NCBI RefSeq assembly: GCF_001902145.1
Contig: NZ_MRST01000016.1
Location: 1-64,000, forward strand
DNA length: 64,000 nucleotides
Origin: Pseudomonas fluorescens
Lineage (GTDB): Bacteria; Pseudomonadota; Gammaproteobacteria; Pseudomonadales; Pseudomonadaceae
Reading direction: 5' to 3'
Shown here: piece after piece, positions 38,632-48,689 of the stretch
Position numbering within the stretch: the stretch's first letter is position 1
Layout: each line of letters opens with the position of its first letter
The notes under the pieces: generated by a model
What the model was told of the DNA's origin: nothing
Databases searched by the model: none
Seen by the model: the letters and a program-made list of their open reading frames with translations, nothing else
Translations under genes and position numbers: made by a program

Positions 38632-39375
38632 ATGAGCGCAAAAGTGTGGCTGGTAGGCGCAGGACCGGGAGACCCGGAGTTGCTGACCCTGAAAGCGGTC
38701 CGGGCTCTGCAGGCAGCGGACGTCGTGCTGATTGATGATCTGGTCAACCCGACAGTACTGGAACACTGCACCAGCGCTCGGGTAATTACCGTCGGCAAGC
38801 GCGGAGGATGTCGCTCTACCCCGCAGGATTTTATTCACCGCCTGATGTTGCGTTATGCACGCCAGGGCAAGTGCGTAGTACGCCTTAAAGGCGGTGACCC
38901 GTGTATTTTTGGCCGCGGTGGCGAGGAGGCAACCTGGCTGCGCGAGCGTGGAGTCGAGGTGGAATTGGTCAATGGCATCACCTCAGGGCTGGCCGGGGCG
39001 ACCCAGTGTGACATCCCTTTGACCTTGCGCGGGGTAAGCCGTGGAGTGACCTTGGTCACGGCGCATACCCAGGATGACAGTAGCTTGAACTGGCGTGCGC
39101 TGGCGGAGGGTGGAACCACGCTGGTGGTGTATATGGGCGTGGCCAAGCTGGATGAAATCCGCGAACAGCTGCTCAACGGCGGCATGGCTGCGGATATGCC
39201 GGTGGCAATGATCGAAAACGCTTCATTGCCCCAGCAACGGGAATGCCGCAGCTCCCTGGCAGCCATGCATGAAGCTGCAAAAGCCTTTGCGCTGAAGAGC
39301 CCGGCCATCCTGGTGATTGGCCAGGTTGCCGGCGCCGCACAGATGGCTAGCATAGCTGCCGCGGCAAGCGCCTGA
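38632..39375 (+). CDS. cobA: Uroporphyrinogen-III C-methyltransferase
   Basis: A 247-residue SAM-dependent enzyme that makes precorrin-2, the precursor of siroheme (and of cobalamin). Motifs: VGAGPGDPELLTLKAVRAL at the N-terminus, VIDDLV-like IDDLVNP, and RLKGGDPCIFGRGGEE. It is the single-domain SUMT form, without the CysG dehydrogenase/ferrochelatase part. As the last gene of the nirB-nirD-nasC operon it supplies the nitrite reductase cofactor. AAGGGGA precedes the ATG at 38632. Confidence 0.95.
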   Translation: MSAKVWLVGAGPGDPELLTLKAVRALQAADVVLIDDLVNPTVLEHCTSARVITVGKRGGCRSTPQDFIHRLMLRYARQGKCVVRLKGGDPCIFGRGGEEATWLRERGVEVELVNGITSGLAGATQCDIPLTLRGVSRGVTLVTAHTQDDSSLNWRALAEGGTTLVVYMGVAKLDEIREQLLNGGMAADMPVAMIENASLPQQRECRSSLAAMHEAAKAFALKSPAILVIGQVAGAAQMASIAAAASA

Positions 39376-39394
39376 GGCAAATCGCAGGCGAAAA

Positions 39395-39420
39395 AAAGCC
39401 CGGCCTGAGCCGGGCTTTTC
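39395..39420. terminator. Bidirectional terminator cobA / oprF
   Basis: Stem AAAGCCCGGC / GCCGGGCTTT with loop CTGA, with an A-run on the left and a TTTTC tail on the right, between the convergent genes cobA and oprF. Confidence 0.92.
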
Positions 39421-39432
39421 TTTACTCAGTAA

Positions 39433-40413
39433 TTACTGAGCTTGAGCTTCAACCGACGCTTCTACGCGACGGTTAACAGCGCGACCAGCTTCAGTTGCGT
39501 TGTCAGCAACTGGGCGGGATTCGCCGTAACCTACAGCAGTTACACGGCTAGGAGCAACGCCGTCTTTAACCAGGACTTGCTTGACAGCGTCAGCACGACG
39601 CTGGGACAGCTTCTGGTTGTAAGCGTCTGGACCTACGGAGTCAGTGTGACCAGCAACTTCTACGTTGGTAGCTGGGTACTGAGCCATGAAGTCGGCCAGG
39701 TTTTTAACGTCGCCGTAGCTGTTAGGCTTAACAACGGCCTTGTCGAAGTCGAACTTAACGTCCAGCTCAACACGAACAACCTGAGCAACCGGAGCTTCTG
39801 GCTCTGGAACTGGCTCTGGAGCTGGTGCTGGGGTAGGAGCTGGAGCAGCTGCGCCAGCGTTACCGCCGAAGTTCACGCCCAGGCCAACCAGTGCGGAGTA
39901 GTCCCACTTGCCGTTGTCCAGACCGTAGTCAGCTTCAACACCAGCACGAGCGTACAGGTTGTTGGTGAAGTAGTACTTCACGCCGGTACCGATGGTAGCG
40001 AAAGTGGTCTGGTCGCGACCGCTGTGGCCGTCAGCCTGAACGTTGGTACGGCTCTGGTGGCCGAAACCGCCTTCAACGTATGGACGCAGGCTATCAACGC
40101 CAGCCTGACCGAAGTGGTACTGAGCAACGAGGCTGCCAGTGTCACCTTTGATCTTCTGGTTGCCAGTGCCGTCGTTCGAACGGGTGTGGTTGGTCTTGTC
40201 GTACGACAGATTCAACGACAGATCGTCGGTCAGGAAGTAACCAATGCGAGCGCCTGGGTTGAAGCCGTCTTCGATGTGCTTGACGCTATCGTTGTACTGC
40301 TTCTTGTAGAACAGCTCGCCTTCAACTGCGCCTTGGCCTTGTGCCAGAACGCCGAAAGAAGTAGCGGCAATAAGAGAACCAATGGCCAAGCCCAAGGTGT
40401 TTTTCAGTTTCAT
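39433..40413 (-). CDS. oprF: Major outer-membrane porin OprF (OmpA family)
   Basis: Abundant outer-membrane protein linking the membrane to peptidoglycan and acting as a slow general porin. The 326 residues show a signal peptide (1-24, ending FGVLA), an eight-strand beta-barrel (about 25-185), a Pro/Ala-rich linker (APAPTPAPAPEPVPEPEAP) and a C-terminal OmpA-like peptidoglycan-binding domain (VRVELDVKFDFDKA ... GHTDSVGPDAYNQKLS). No cysteine is present, unlike P. aeruginosa OprF. GGGGA precedes the ATG. It lies downstream of sigX, which is known to control oprF in Pseudomonas. Confidence 0.97.
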   Translation of the reverse strand: MKLKNTLGLAIGSLIAATSFGVLAQGQGAVEGELFYKKQYNDSVKHIEDGFNPGARIGYFLTDDLSLNLSYDKTNHTRSNDGTGNQKIKGDTGSLVAQYHFGQAGVDSLRPYVEGGFGHQSRTNVQADGHSGRDQTTFATIGTGVKYYFTNNLYARAGVEADYGLDNGKWDYSALVGLGVNFGGNAGAAAPAPTPAPAPEPVPEPEAPVAQVVRVELDVKFDFDKAVVKPNSYGDVKNLADFMAQYPATNVEVAGHTDSVGPDAYNQKLSQRRADAVKQVLVKDGVAPSRVTAVGYGESRPVADNATEAGRAVNRRVEASVEAQAQ

Positions 40414-40520
40414 CCGTTAAATCCCCATCTGGTGATTGTAAAGCAGTCCCACAAACCGGGGGACAACTCGGCGACAAGTCTAACAGAACTTGCCTACACG
40501 TAAGAGATATTTGCTACGCA

Positions 40521-41111
40521 CTAAGTTTCAGTCTCGCCCGCAAATTTCTCACGTAATTTATCAAGAGCACGTTTGTACCGCATCTTTGTAGCACTCAAAC
40601 CCATATGCATGATGTCAGCGATTTCTTGAAATTCCAGCTCTGCGACGAATCGAAGCACCAAAATTTCACGGTCAATCGGGTTCACATGCACCAACCAGCG
40701 ATCAAGTCCGCCCTTCTCCTCGGGTGCCGGCGCCTTCTCTTCAGACGCCTCCTCAAGGGGGTCCAGACTCAAAGCGTCCATCAAGCGACGCTTTCGCCGT
40801 TCCTTCCGATACTGCGTGATGCACTCGTTGTACGTGATGCTGTACAGCCAGGTCTTGAACTTCGATTTGCCCTCGAAGTTCTTCAGGCCGTATAGCACCT
40901 TGAGCATCACTTCCTGACAGACATCATCCGCATCTCTATCGTTCCCTAAATACCTTGAACAAACGTTGAACAGAGTGCGTTGATACCTGCGCATCAATTC
41001 TTCGTACGCGCGTGTTACGTGAAACAGCTCCGTGTGCGCGCGCGCGACCAACTCCTCATCAGAGAGCTCACGGGGGTCATAGCGCGTGGACAGCGTTTGG
41101 GCTTTATTCAA
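40521..41111 (-). CDS. sigX: ECF sigma factor SigX
   Basis: A 196-residue extracytoplasmic-function sigma factor. Region 2 (YEELMRRYQRTLFNVCSRYLGNDRDADDVCQEVMLKVL) and region 4 (LEFQEIADIMHMGLSATKMRYKRALDKL) are clear. It matches Pseudomonas SigX nearly throughout, including the TTG start giving MNKAQTLSTRYDPREL. There is no anti-sigma gene beside it; cmpX, a putative mechanosensitive channel, lies 87 bp upstream and oprF 107 bp downstream, all on one strand. It governs oprF and membrane lipid/envelope genes in related species. Confidence 0.96.
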   Translation of the reverse strand: MNKAQTLSTRYDPRELSDEELVARAHTELFHVTRAYEELMRRYQRTLFNVCSRYLGNDRDADDVCQEVMLKVLYGLKNFEGKSKFKTWLYSITYNECITQYRKERRKRRLMDALSLDPLEEASEEKAPAPEEKGGLDRWLVHVNPIDREILVLRFVAELEFQEIADIMHMGLSATKMRYKRALDKLREKFAGETET

Positions 41112-41198
41112 AACAAGTCGTGCCGACAGTCAGGTCAATGTCCGCTGCAACCCGGTCACCCGGGTTTGCGGCGGCGTACATTAGCAGGATTTGCCGGA

Positions 41199-42023
41199 TT
41201 AGCGGCTACTGACCTGCTGCTCCAGGAGAATCCGGTTGGACAGCGACACCAGTTCCCCGTCATCGGTCAGCACGGTCGTCTTGACTGTGCCGATCTCCTC
41301 GATTTGCCCTTCGACCTCGCCCACACGCACCTGTTGCCCAACTTGATACAGCTCACGCACATAGATTCCCGCAAGAATCTGACCGGCAATTTCCCGGCTT
41401 CCCAACCCCATCGCCAGCGCAACTGCCAGACCAACGGTAATCAAAACAATCACAATCACGTGGTTGAGCAGGTCAGTCTTGACCTCCAACTGGCTGATCG
41501 CGACAGAAATACTGATGATGATCACCAGTCCCTGGGCGATTCGCCCCAGGCCTGCCGCGTAGTCCAACCCCACGCCTTCGGCGGCCCCGCGCACCAGCCC
41601 GTTGGCCAGTTGCGCGAGTAAAACCCCCACCAGCAGCACCAGCGCACCGCCGAAAACTTTCGGCAAATACAGTGCCAGCATGTCGAGCGTAGCTGAAACT
41701 CGCTCAAGTCCAAGGGACTGCGCTGCAGAAACCAGAAAAATAAGTAGAACGAACCAATAGACGATCTTGCCGATCAGGGTCGAAATCGGTACTTGCAACC
41801 CCGCACGGCCGAGCAACTTGGTCAGGCCAGTGCCGGCCATCAGGCGATCGAGCCCCAGTTTGGCGAGCAATTTGGACAGCAGGGTATCGAGCAGCTTGGC
41901 CACGACAAAACCCAGCAATACCAGGACCAGGGCACCAAACAGGTTGGGAATGAAATTCGCCACCTTGGTCCACAATGCGGTCATCGCGGTGACCAGGCTC
42001 TGGGTCCAGAGATCAAGTTCCAT
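41199..42023 (-). CDS. cmpX: Putative small-conductance mechanosensitive channel CmpX
   Basis: A 274-residue inner-membrane protein with an N-terminal conserved TM-helix region (FGALVLVLLGFVVAKLLDTLL) and further hydrophobic segments, then a cytoplasmic MscS-like beta domain (VGQQVRVGEVEGQIEEIGTVKTTVLTDDGELVSLSN). It is the Pseudomonas CmpX type, located directly upstream of sigX and thought to link membrane stress to SigX. The ATG at 42023 is preferred to a TTG two codons earlier. It starts 3 bp before the stop of crfX. Confidence 0.92.
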   Translation of the reverse strand: MELDLWTQSLVTAMTALWTKVANFIPNLFGALVLVLLGFVVAKLLDTLLSKLLAKLGLDRLMAGTGLTKLLGRAGLQVPISTLIGKIVYWFVLLIFLVSAAQSLGLERVSATLDMLALYLPKVFGGALVLLVGVLLAQLANGLVRGAAEGVGLDYAAGLGRIAQGLVIIISISVAISQLEVKTDLLNHVIVIVLITVGLAVALAMGLGSREIAGQILAGIYVRELYQVGQQVRVGEVEGQIEEIGTVKTTVLTDDGELVSLSNRILLEQQVSSR

Positions 42024-42025
42024 AT

Positions 42026-42271
42026 TCAATCAGCCTTATCAGCAGTGCTAGCAAGAGGTTTACGACGGGAAACCGGTGTCACATGGGCCGAACCATTGTT
42101 CAGGGCCATCATCAACGCCGGCAACCAACGCCCGAGCAGACCGAACAGGTCACCCGCCCCTACCTGACGGTTGGCGGTTTTCAGTACGCGGCCCAGGCAG
42201 GCATCGTCATCACGGTTGGATGGCGAAGCATTGAGCATGTCACGCAAAGACTGTTCGAACGGATCGTGCAT
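42026..42271 (-). CDS. crfX: Small conserved protein CrfX
   Basis: An 81-residue protein of unknown function (MHDPFEQSLRDMLNASPSNRDDDACLGRVLKTANRQVGAGDLFGLLGRW). It belongs to the cmaX-crfX-cmpX-sigX-oprF group conserved in Pseudomonas. The middle (DLFGLLGRWLPALMMAL) is amphipathic to hydrophobic, so a membrane association is possible. GAGAGG precedes the ATG at 42271. Its end nearly touches cmpX, suggesting joint translation. Confidence 0.85.
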   Translation of the reverse strand: MHDPFEQSLRDMLNASPSNRDDDACLGRVLKTANRQVGAGDLFGLLGRWLPALMMALNNGSAHVTPVSRRKPLASTADKAD

Positions 42272-42357
42272 AGAGACCTCTCGCAAGTGATTTAAAAGAC
42301 GAGGGTAAAATTCATCGGGTCACATCGGCCCTTTCTTACGTTCAGGTCATATTCAGC

Positions 42358-43353
42358 TCAAACCCAGCGCAATCGTCGAAATAGCCACCATTGGCCCAGT
42401 GCCACAGACACCATCAACAGGCACGCAACCATAAATCCGTAGGGGCTGTCGGAGAACGGGATGCCGCCCACATTTATACCGAGCAAGCCGGTGAGAAAAC
42501 TCATCGGCAAGAAGATCCCGGTGATGATCCCGAAGCGGTACATAGTGCGGCTCATGCGCAGGCTCAGGCGTCGGTCTTCGGCCTCAAGCACAAGCCCCAC
42601 GCGCTCTCTAGCCAATTCAAGCTCTTCCAGGTAACGGGTCAGGCTGTTGTGCAACTCATTCCAATAGTCGGCATCGTCGTCGCAGAACCACGCCAATTTA
42701 ATGCGCGTCAGTTGGGCAAAAATATCCCGTTGGGGTGCCAGGAAACGCTTGAGCCCGGCCGCCCTTCGACGGATCTGCAGAACGCTGCCGTGCTCCGGAG
42801 TATACCGTTCGTCGGCATCGAGTTTTTCTTCCTCGGAATCGACGATTTCCGATAAGCCGGCGACCAGATCCTGCACTCTATTGGTCAGGTACTGGGCCAT
42901 ATAAAGGATGAGTTCAGACGCAGTCCTGGGGCCTTTGCCGTCTGCCAGTTGCACCAGCAACTCATCGGTGGCGCGCAATGGGCGCAAACGCAGGGAGATC
43001 ACACGGTTGGCGGCGGCGAAGATGCGCACCGACACCATGTCTTCCGGCTCCGCGCCGGGGTTGAGGTTGATCCCGCGCAGAAACAACAGCAATTCGGCAT
43101 CCGGCAACGGCAACAACCGTGGACGGGTGTTTTCCTCCAGCAGCAGGTCACAGGCAAACTCGCTCAGGCCACTGGCTTTGCGCAGCCAGGTCTGGGTTTG
43201 AGGATGGCTGCGATCCCAGTGCAGCCACAGGCTTTCCTGGGGCTGCAACTGCAAATCGTCGAGCTCAGTCCGGGCAATCGAACGCGCACCGCCTTTACCG
43301 TCCAGCACCAGGGCATGCACCAGCCCCCATTGCGCGTTTTCTTCTTCGAACAT
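42358..43353 (-). CDS. cmaX: CorA/ZntB-family transporter CmaX
   Basis: A 331-residue divalent-cation transporter of the CorA superfamily. A large cytoplasmic N-terminal domain (about 1-265) is followed by two C-terminal membrane helices with the loop motif GINVGGIP, nearer to the GxNVGGIP of ZntB than to the YGMNF of CorA. The transported metal may be zinc or magnesium. The start is the ATG at 43353 (MFEEENAQWG); a GTG two codons earlier is possible. First gene of the cmaX-crfX-cmpX-sigX-oprF group. Confidence 0.9.
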   Translation of the reverse strand: MFEEENAQWGLVHALVLDGKGGARSIARTELDDLQLQPQESLWLHWDRSHPQTQTWLRKASGLSEFACDLLLEENTRPRLLPLPDAELLLFLRGINLNPGAEPEDMVSVRIFAAANRVISLRLRPLRATDELLVQLADGKGPRTASELILYMAQYLTNRVQDLVAGLSEIVDSEEEKLDADERYTPEHGSVLQIRRRAAGLKRFLAPQRDIFAQLTRIKLAWFCDDDADYWNELHNSLTRYLEELELARERVGLVLEAEDRRLSLRMSRTMYRFGIITGIFLPMSFLTGLLGINVGGIPFSDSPYGFMVACLLMVSVALGQWWLFRRLRWV

Positions 43354-43378
43354 CCTCACCCCGATCGGTTGCGGCAGT

Positions 43379-43870
43379 TTATTCAGGCATTTTCAGCGGG
43401 CTGGGTGACACGATCACCCCGTTGTTATCGGCATAAATGTACTCACCGGGGCGGAACGTCACGCCTGCGAATGTCACAGGGACGTTCAGGTCGCCAAGGC
43501 CGCGCTTGTCGGTTTTTTTCGGGTGAGAAGCCAGGGCCTGCACGCCCAGGTCGGTCTGGGCGATGACGTCGACATCACGGATGCACCCGTAGATCACCAG
43601 CCCTTCCCAGCCATTTTTCGCGGCTTTCTCGGCAATCATGTCACCCAGCAACGCGCAGCGCAGGGAACCACCACCGTCGACCACCAGCACTTTGCCAGCA
43701 CCCGGCAGGTCAGCCTGCGCCTTGACCAGGGAGTTATCCTCGAAGCACTTGAGGGTGACAATCTCGCCGCCAAAGGAGTCTCGGCCACCGAAGTTGCTGA
43801 ACATCGGCTCCACTACCTGCACCAGCTCCGGGTAGGCGTCACACAGGTCGGGGGTCACGTAATGGTTCAT
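43379..43870 (-). CDS. rraA: RraA-family protein (ribonuclease E inhibitor / aldolase-like)
   Basis: A 163-residue RraA-type protein. Conserved segments are [52 protein letters not shown] and [11 protein letters not shown]. coli RraA inhibits RNase E; some close relatives are 4-hydroxy-4-methyl-2-oxoglutarate aldolases, and the GGSxR...GxIRD residues cannot decide between them. Location next to the sigX group is the Pseudomonas arrangement. AGGAG precedes the ATG at 43870. Confidence 0.9.
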   Translation of the reverse strand: MNHYVTPDLCDAYPELVQVVEPMFSNFGGRDSFGGEIVTLKCFEDNSLVKAQADLPGAGKVLVVDGGGSLRCALLGDMIAEKAAKNGWEGLVIYGCIRDVDVIAQTDLGVQALASHPKKTDKRGLGDLNVPVTFAGVTFRPGEYIYADNNGVIVSPSPLKMPE

Positions 43871-44099
43871 CGAGAAACTCCTGTCATCAAAGAAGAGGTC
43901 GAACATCCACGGTGTACATCAAGAAAACGCCCCGCGACAGGCATTCTTTAAGCGCCTGCGGGTGGGCCGCGGCCATGATCAAACCACGATCAGCGCAACG
44001 CAATACACGTTGAGCGACTGAATATGACCAGAACCGCGTGGCGCGTCATATCTTAGCCGCAACCATTCAAGAGTGAAACGCCCTTGGTAGCGCGTTTCG

Positions 44100-45089
44100 T
44101 CAAACCGCTGCGGACACCTCGGGCTGCGTACCGAATAAGGGTGTCAGCGGGTCGTTCAACCAACGCTCGACCAAAGGCCACACTTCGGCCTGGGCGGCTT
44201 TGCTGACCAGCATCTGCACATGGCCGAAATCCTCGCTGAAACCTTGCTGACGTCCCAGGCACAGGTATTGGCGATGCTCGCTGCCCACTTGCTCGAAGAG
44301 CTTGTGGCAGGCCCAGTCCGGGTCTTGCCGGTCGCCCGCTGCGCTCACCGCCAACAGCGGCACATCGACCTGCGCCAAGCCTTTCCACCAGTCATGCTCG
44401 GCATCGCCAAACCGGCCGAACAGGCCGTTCCAACGCATCGCTTCGATCATCACGCCGGCCGGTTCGTCCTCGGGCCCACGCTTGAAGCGCGGGCCCGACA
44501 GATGGGCAAGGCGCTTGAGGATAAAGCGACCGCCCCACTCCACCGGCGGTATTTTCAACGGCCAGTGGGTACGACTGACCTGGCAGCCGAACAACGCCAC
44601 CGACGCCACCGCAGATGCATCCAAGTGCTGCCCACCCAAGGCCGCAGCCATGGTGGTGGCACCGAGGGAATGCCCGATCCAGTGCGGAATCTGCCCGCTT
44701 TGCTCACACACAAACGCCCCCACGGCCGGCAAATCGTAGCGCGCGTAATCGGCGACACGGTTTCTGGCGTAGTCGTGATTGCGCTTGGACAAACCATGGC
44801 CGCGCATTTCCGGGATCCACACATCAAATCCGCGACGCGCCAGGTAAGCCCCCAGGCCGATACCTTTTGGCGAATACCAGAAACGCCGATTGGAAAAACT
44901 GCCATGCAACAAAATAATCGGCGTGCCCCGGTTTTCCGGGACATCGGCCAGGCCCAAACGGGTAACCGCCAGCTCGACGGTGCCGTCTGGACTGTTACCG
45001 GGTTTGAGCCGGTAGACGTCTTCACTCAGGTCGCCGCGACGTTCAGCGCTGATCAGGGCGACAGGAAACAGATGGCTGCTGCTTTGCAT
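44100..45089 (-). CDS. Alpha/beta-hydrolase fold protein
   Basis: A 329-residue hydrolase with the oxyanion motif ILLHGSFSNRRFW, the nucleophile elbow GHSLG (IGHSLGATTMA) and the catalytic-histidine segment EDFGHVQML. No signal peptide is evident after the ATG at 45089, which is preferred to a TTG five codons earlier. The substrate is unknown; an esterase or lipase-like activity is likely. It follows ppsA on the same strand with a hairpin between them. The 229 bp between it and rraA show nothing I can assign. Confidence 0.85.
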   Translation of the reverse strand: MQSSSHLFPVALISAERRGDLSEDVYRLKPGNSPDGTVELAVTRLGLADVPENRGTPIILLHGSFSNRRFWYSPKGIGLGAYLARRGFDVWIPEMRGHGLSKRNHDYARNRVADYARYDLPAVGAFVCEQSGQIPHWIGHSLGATTMAAALGGQHLDASAVASVALFGCQVSRTHWPLKIPPVEWGGRFILKRLAHLSGPRFKRGPEDEPAGVMIEAMRWNGLFGRFGDAEHDWWKGLAQVDVPLLAVSAAGDRQDPDWACHKLFEQVGSEHRQYLCLGRQQGFSEDFGHVQMLVSKAAQAEVWPLVERWLNDPLTPLFGTQPEVSAAV

Positions 45090-45150
45090 AATGCTCTTGC
45101 ACAAAAAAGGGCGGCGTCCGCAAGGATTCCCGCCCTGTACAGATAAGAAT

Positions 45151-45183
45151 GCCGGTCACCCGCAACGAGTGACCGGCACTTTT
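45151..45183 (-). terminator. Candidate terminator hairpin after ppsA
   Basis: GCCGGTCAC (45151-45159) pairs perfectly with GTGACCGGC (45169-45177). The tail is only weakly T-rich on either strand (ATTCTTATC on the minus strand), so termination may be partial. Confidence 0.5.
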
Positions 45184-45195
45184 GACCACGCGATC

Positions 45196-47571
45196 TTAGG
45201 CGGACGCTTGGCCTTCAGCCAGGAAGAACCAGGTTTCCAGCACGGAGTCGGGGTTCAACGAAACGCTCTCGATCCCCTGTTCCATCAGCCATTTGGCCAG
45301 GTCAGGGTGGTCCGAAGGGCCTTGGCCGCAGATACCGATGTACTTGCCAGCCTTGTTACAGGCCTGGATGGCGTTGGCCAACAGCTTCTTGACCGCAGGA
45401 TTACGCTCGTCGAACAGGTGGGCGATGATCCCCGAATCGCGGTCCAGGCCCAGGGTCAACTGGGTCAGGTCGTTGGAGCCGATGGAGAAACCGTCGAAGA
45501 ACTCCAGGAACTCTTCGGCCAGAATGGCGTTGGACGGCAATTCGCACATCATGATCACGCGCAGGCCGTTCTCGCCGCGGGTCAGGCCGTTTTCGGCCAA
45601 CAGGTCCACCACCTGGCTCGCTTCGCCCAGGGTGCGCACGAACGGCACCATGATCTCGACGTTGGTCAGGCCCATCTCGTTGCGCACGCGCTTGAGCGCA
45701 CGGCATTCGAGCTCGAAGCAGTCACGGAAGGCTTCGCTTATGTAACGCGAGGCGCCGCGGAAACCCAGCATCGGGTTTTCTTCTTCCGGCTCGTAGAGCT
45801 TGCCGCCGATCAGGTTCGCGTATTCATTGGACTTGAAGTCCGACAGGCGCACGATGACCTTTTTCGGGTAGAACGCCGCAGCCAGGGTGCTGATGCCTTC
45901 GACCAGTTTCTCGACGTAGAAACCGACCGGGTCGTTGTAGCCGGCGATGCGCTTGTCGACGCTTTCCTTGATGTCCAGCGGCAGGCCGTCATAGTTCAGC
46001 AGTGCCTTGGGGTGCACACCGATCATGCGGTTGATGATGAATTCCAGGCGGGCCAGGCCCACACCGGCATTCGGCAACTGCGCGAAATCAAAGGCGCGGT
46101 CCGGGTTGCCGACGTTCATCATGATCTTGAACGGCAGGTCGGGCATGGCGTCGATGGAGTTTTGCTTGATATCGAAGCCCAGCTCACCTTCGAAGATAAA
46201 GCCGGTATCGCCTTCGGCGCAGGAAACGGTCACGCCCTGGCCATCCTTGAGCAGTTGGGTGGCGTTGCCGCAACCCACGACTGCCGGAATCCCCAGTTCT
46301 CGGGCAATGATTGCCGCGTGGCAGGTACGCCCGCCACGGTTGGTGACAATGGCACTGGCGCGCTTCATCACCGGTTCCCAGTCCGGGTCGGTCATGTCGG
46401 AAACCAGTACGTCACCCGGCTGGACCTTGTCCATCTCGGACACGTCCTTGATGATCCGCACCTTGCCTGCGCCAATGCGCTGGCCAATGGCACGGCCTTC
46501 CACCAGCACGGTGCCGGTTTCCTTGAGCAGGTAGCGCTCCATGACGTTGGCCGAAGTGCGGCTTTTCACGGTTTCGGGGCGCGCCTGCACGATGTACAGC
46601 TTGCCGTCGTCACCGTCCTTGGCCCACTCGATGTCCATCGGGCACTTGTAGTGCTTTTCGATGATCATCGCTTGTTTGGCCAACTCGCTGACTTCCGCGT
46701 CGGTGAGGCAGAAACGCGCACGCTCGGCCTTGTCGACTTCAACGGTTTTCACCGAGCGACCGGCCTTGGCCTCGTCGCCGTAGATCATCTTGATAGCCTT
46801 GCTGCCCAGGTTACGGCGCAGGATGGCCGGGCGACCCGCTTCGAGGGTGCCTTTGTGTACGTAGAATTCGTCCGGGTTGACCGCGCCTTGTACGACGGTT
46901 TCGCCCAGGCCGTAGGCGCCGGTGATAAACACCACGTCACGGAAACCGGATTCGGTATCCAGGGTGAACATCACGCCGGCAGTGCCGGTTTCCGAACGCA
47001 CCATGCGCTGCACGCCGGCAGACAGGGCCACCAGCTTGTGGTCGAAACCCTGGTGCACGCGGTATGAAATCGCACGGTCGTTAAAGAGCGAGGCAAACAC
47101 TTCCTTGGCTGCGCGGATCACGTTTTCGACGCCGCGAATGTTGAGGAAGGTTTCCTGCTGGCCGGCAAAGGAGGCGTCCGGCAGGTCTTCGGCGGTGGCC
47201 GAGGAACGCACGGCAACAGCCATGTCCGGGTTACCGGCCGACAGGGTGGCGAAGGCGGTGCGAATTTCTTCGTTGAGCTTCTCGGGGAACTCGGCTTCCA
47301 TGATCCACTGGCGGATCTGGGCGCCGGTCTTGGCCAGGGCGTTGACGTCATCGACGTCCAGGGCGTCCAGCGCGGCGTGGATCTGGGCGTTGAGGCCGCT
47401 CAGCTCGAGGAAGTCGCGGTAAGCCTGGGCCGTGGTGGCGAAACCACCGGGCACCGAGACACCAGCGCCTGCAAGATTACTGATCATCTCGCCGAGGGAT
47501 GCGTTCTTGCCCCCCACATGCTCTACATCATGGACGCCGAGCTTATCGAGGGAAACTACGTACTCTACCAA
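45196..47571 (-). CDS. ppsA: Phosphoenolpyruvate synthase
   Basis: Makes PEP from pyruvate and ATP (with AMP and phosphate released) for gluconeogenesis. The 791 residues show the PPDK/PEP-synthase ATP-binding domain (N-terminal, [11 protein letters not shown] ... [20 protein letters not shown]), the phosphohistidine swivel domain with [15 protein letters not shown], and the C-terminal PEP/pyruvate TIM-barrel with [10 protein letters not shown] and CGQGPSDHP. The start is a TTG, giving the family N-terminus [18 protein letters not shown]. It is divergent from its regulator gene ppsR. Confidence 0.97.
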   Translation of the reverse strand: MVEYVVSLDKLGVHDVEHVGGKNASLGEMISNLAGAGVSVPGGFATTAQAYRDFLELSGLNAQIHAALDALDVDDVNALAKTGAQIRQWIMEAEFPEKLNEEIRTAFATLSAGNPDMAVAVRSSATAEDLPDASFAGQQETFLNIRGVENVIRAAKEVFASLFNDRAISYRVHQGFDHKLVALSAGVQRMVRSETGTAGVMFTLDTESGFRDVVFITGAYGLGETVVQGAVNPDEFYVHKGTLEAGRPAILRRNLGSKAIKMIYGDEAKAGRSVKTVEVDKAERARFCLTDAEVSELAKQAMIIEKHYKCPMDIEWAKDGDDGKLYIVQARPETVKSRTSANVMERYLLKETGTVLVEGRAIGQRIGAGKVRIIKDVSEMDKVQPGDVLVSDMTDPDWEPVMKRASAIVTNRGGRTCHAAIIARELGIPAVVGCGNATQLLKDGQGVTVSCAEGDTGFIFEGELGFDIKQNSIDAMPDLPFKIMMNVGNPDRAFDFAQLPNAGVGLARLEFIINRMIGVHPKALLNYDGLPLDIKESVDKRIAGYNDPVGFYVEKLVEGISTLAAAFYPKKVIVRLSDFKSNEYANLIGGKLYEPEEENPMLGFRGASRYISEAFRDCFELECRALKRVRNEMGLTNVEIMVPFVRTLGEASQVVDLLAENGLTRGENGLRVIMMCELPSNAILAEEFLEFFDGFSIGSNDLTQLTLGLDRDSGIIAHLFDERNPAVKKLLANAIQACNKAGKYIGICGQGPSDHPDLAKWLMEQGIESVSLNPDSVLETWFFLAEGQASA

Positions 47572-47749
47572 GGTGATCTCTCCACTTTCTGTGTTGGAAA
47601 AGCTCAGGACGCGGGTTGCTCAGTAGGAGCTAACGCCAGCGCTTGTGGCCTGGACCTGGAAAATAAGTGAGAATGCGGCCCACTGCGGGACGGCAAAATC
47701 GCGCCTATCATATCCAAGATTCGCCATCAGCTTAAGGCCCAGGGCTCAA

Positions 47750-48568
47750 ATGAAACGATCTGCTTTCTTTATTTCCGACGGCACCGGCATCACAGCCGAA
47801 ACATTGGGCCAGAGCCTGCTCGCGCAGTTCGAAAACATTACCTTCGCCAAATTCACCCGGCCTTATATAGACAGCGTGGATAAAGCGCGGGCCATGGTAC
47901 AACAAATCAATCTGGCGGCTGAAAAAGACGGTTTTCGCCCGATCATTTTCGACACCATCGTCAATCAAGACATTCGTGAGATTCTCGCAACGTCGAATGG
48001 TTTCATGATCGACATTTTCTCGACCTTCCTGGCGCCGCTGGAACAGGAGTTGAGTGAACACTCCTCCTATTCCGTCGGAAAGTCCCATTCCATCGGGCAT
48101 AACTCCAACTATATGGAGCGTATCGAGGCGGTGAACTTCGCCCTCGATAACGACGACGGCGCCCGCACCCACTACTACGACAAGGCCGACCTGATCCTGG
48201 TGGGCGTATCGCGTTGCGGCAAGACCCCGACCTGCCTGTACATGGCGATGCAATTCGGTATTCGTGCGGCCAACTACCCGCTGACCGAAGACGACATGGA
48301 ACACCTGACCCTGCCCGCCGCTTTGCGCGCGCATTCACACAAGCTGTTCGGCCTGACCATCGACCCGGACCGGCTGACCGCCATCCGCAACGAACGCAAG
48401 CCCAACAGCCGCTATTCGAGCTATGCCCAGTGCGAATTCGAAGTGCGTGAAGTAGAAAATCTGTTCCGCCGGGAGAATATTGCGCACATCAATTCCACGC
48501 ATTTTTCGGTGGAAGAGATTTCGGCGAAGATTCTGGTGGAGAAGGGTGTGGAGCGCAGATTCAAATAG
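47750..48568 (+). CDS. ppsR: PEP synthase regulatory protein PpsR (kinase/pyrophosphorylase)
   Basis: A 272-residue bifunctional enzyme that inactivates PEP synthase by ADP-dependent phosphorylation and reactivates it by phosphate-dependent dephosphorylation. Family signs are [22 protein letters not shown] at the N-terminus, the P-loop [10 protein letters not shown] and [18 protein letters not shown] near the C-terminus. The ATG at 47750 is the family start. Divergent from ppsA across about 180 bp, the usual arrangement. Confidence 0.95.
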   Translation: MKRSAFFISDGTGITAETLGQSLLAQFENITFAKFTRPYIDSVDKARAMVQQINLAAEKDGFRPIIFDTIVNQDIREILATSNGFMIDIFSTFLAPLEQELSEHSSYSVGKSHSIGHNSNYMERIEAVNFALDNDDGARTHYYDKADLILVGVSRCGKTPTCLYMAMQFGIRAANYPLTEDDMEHLTLPAALRAHSHKLFGLTIDPDRLTAIRNERKPNSRYSSYAQCEFEVREVENLFRRENIAHINSTHFSVEEISAKILVEKGVERRFK

Positions 48569-48589
48569 TTGTATTGCCTGAACTGGCGC

Positions 48590-48674
48590 TTTCGCGAGCA
48601 AGCCCGCTCCCACAGTTTGACCCTGTTCCAAAGAGGGAACTCGGTCCAATGTGGGAGCGGGCTTGCTCGCGAAG
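48590..48674. repeat. REP pair between ppsR and the MocR gene
   Basis: Inverted GGAGCGGGCTTGCTCGCGAA-type copies with their CCCAC ends facing inward (same arrangement as at 12.0 kb) and a spacer of about 40 bp, between two convergent genes. Confidence 0.9.
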
Positions 48675-48689
48675 AACGATGACGCGGTC

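Noticed and set aside
41149..41166. Perfect palindrome AACCCGG-TCAC-CCGGGTT between cmpX and sigX
   Set aside because: No T-run follows on either strand, and no known regulator site matches; left uncalled.
45106..45136. GGGCGG ... CCGCCC inverted repeat near the hydrolase start
   Set aside because: Arms are short, the loop is long and no T-run follows; the hairpin at 45151-45177 is the better transcript end.
45091..47067. A 658-codon open frame opposite ppsA
   Set aside because: Antisense shadow; ppsA has all family motifs.
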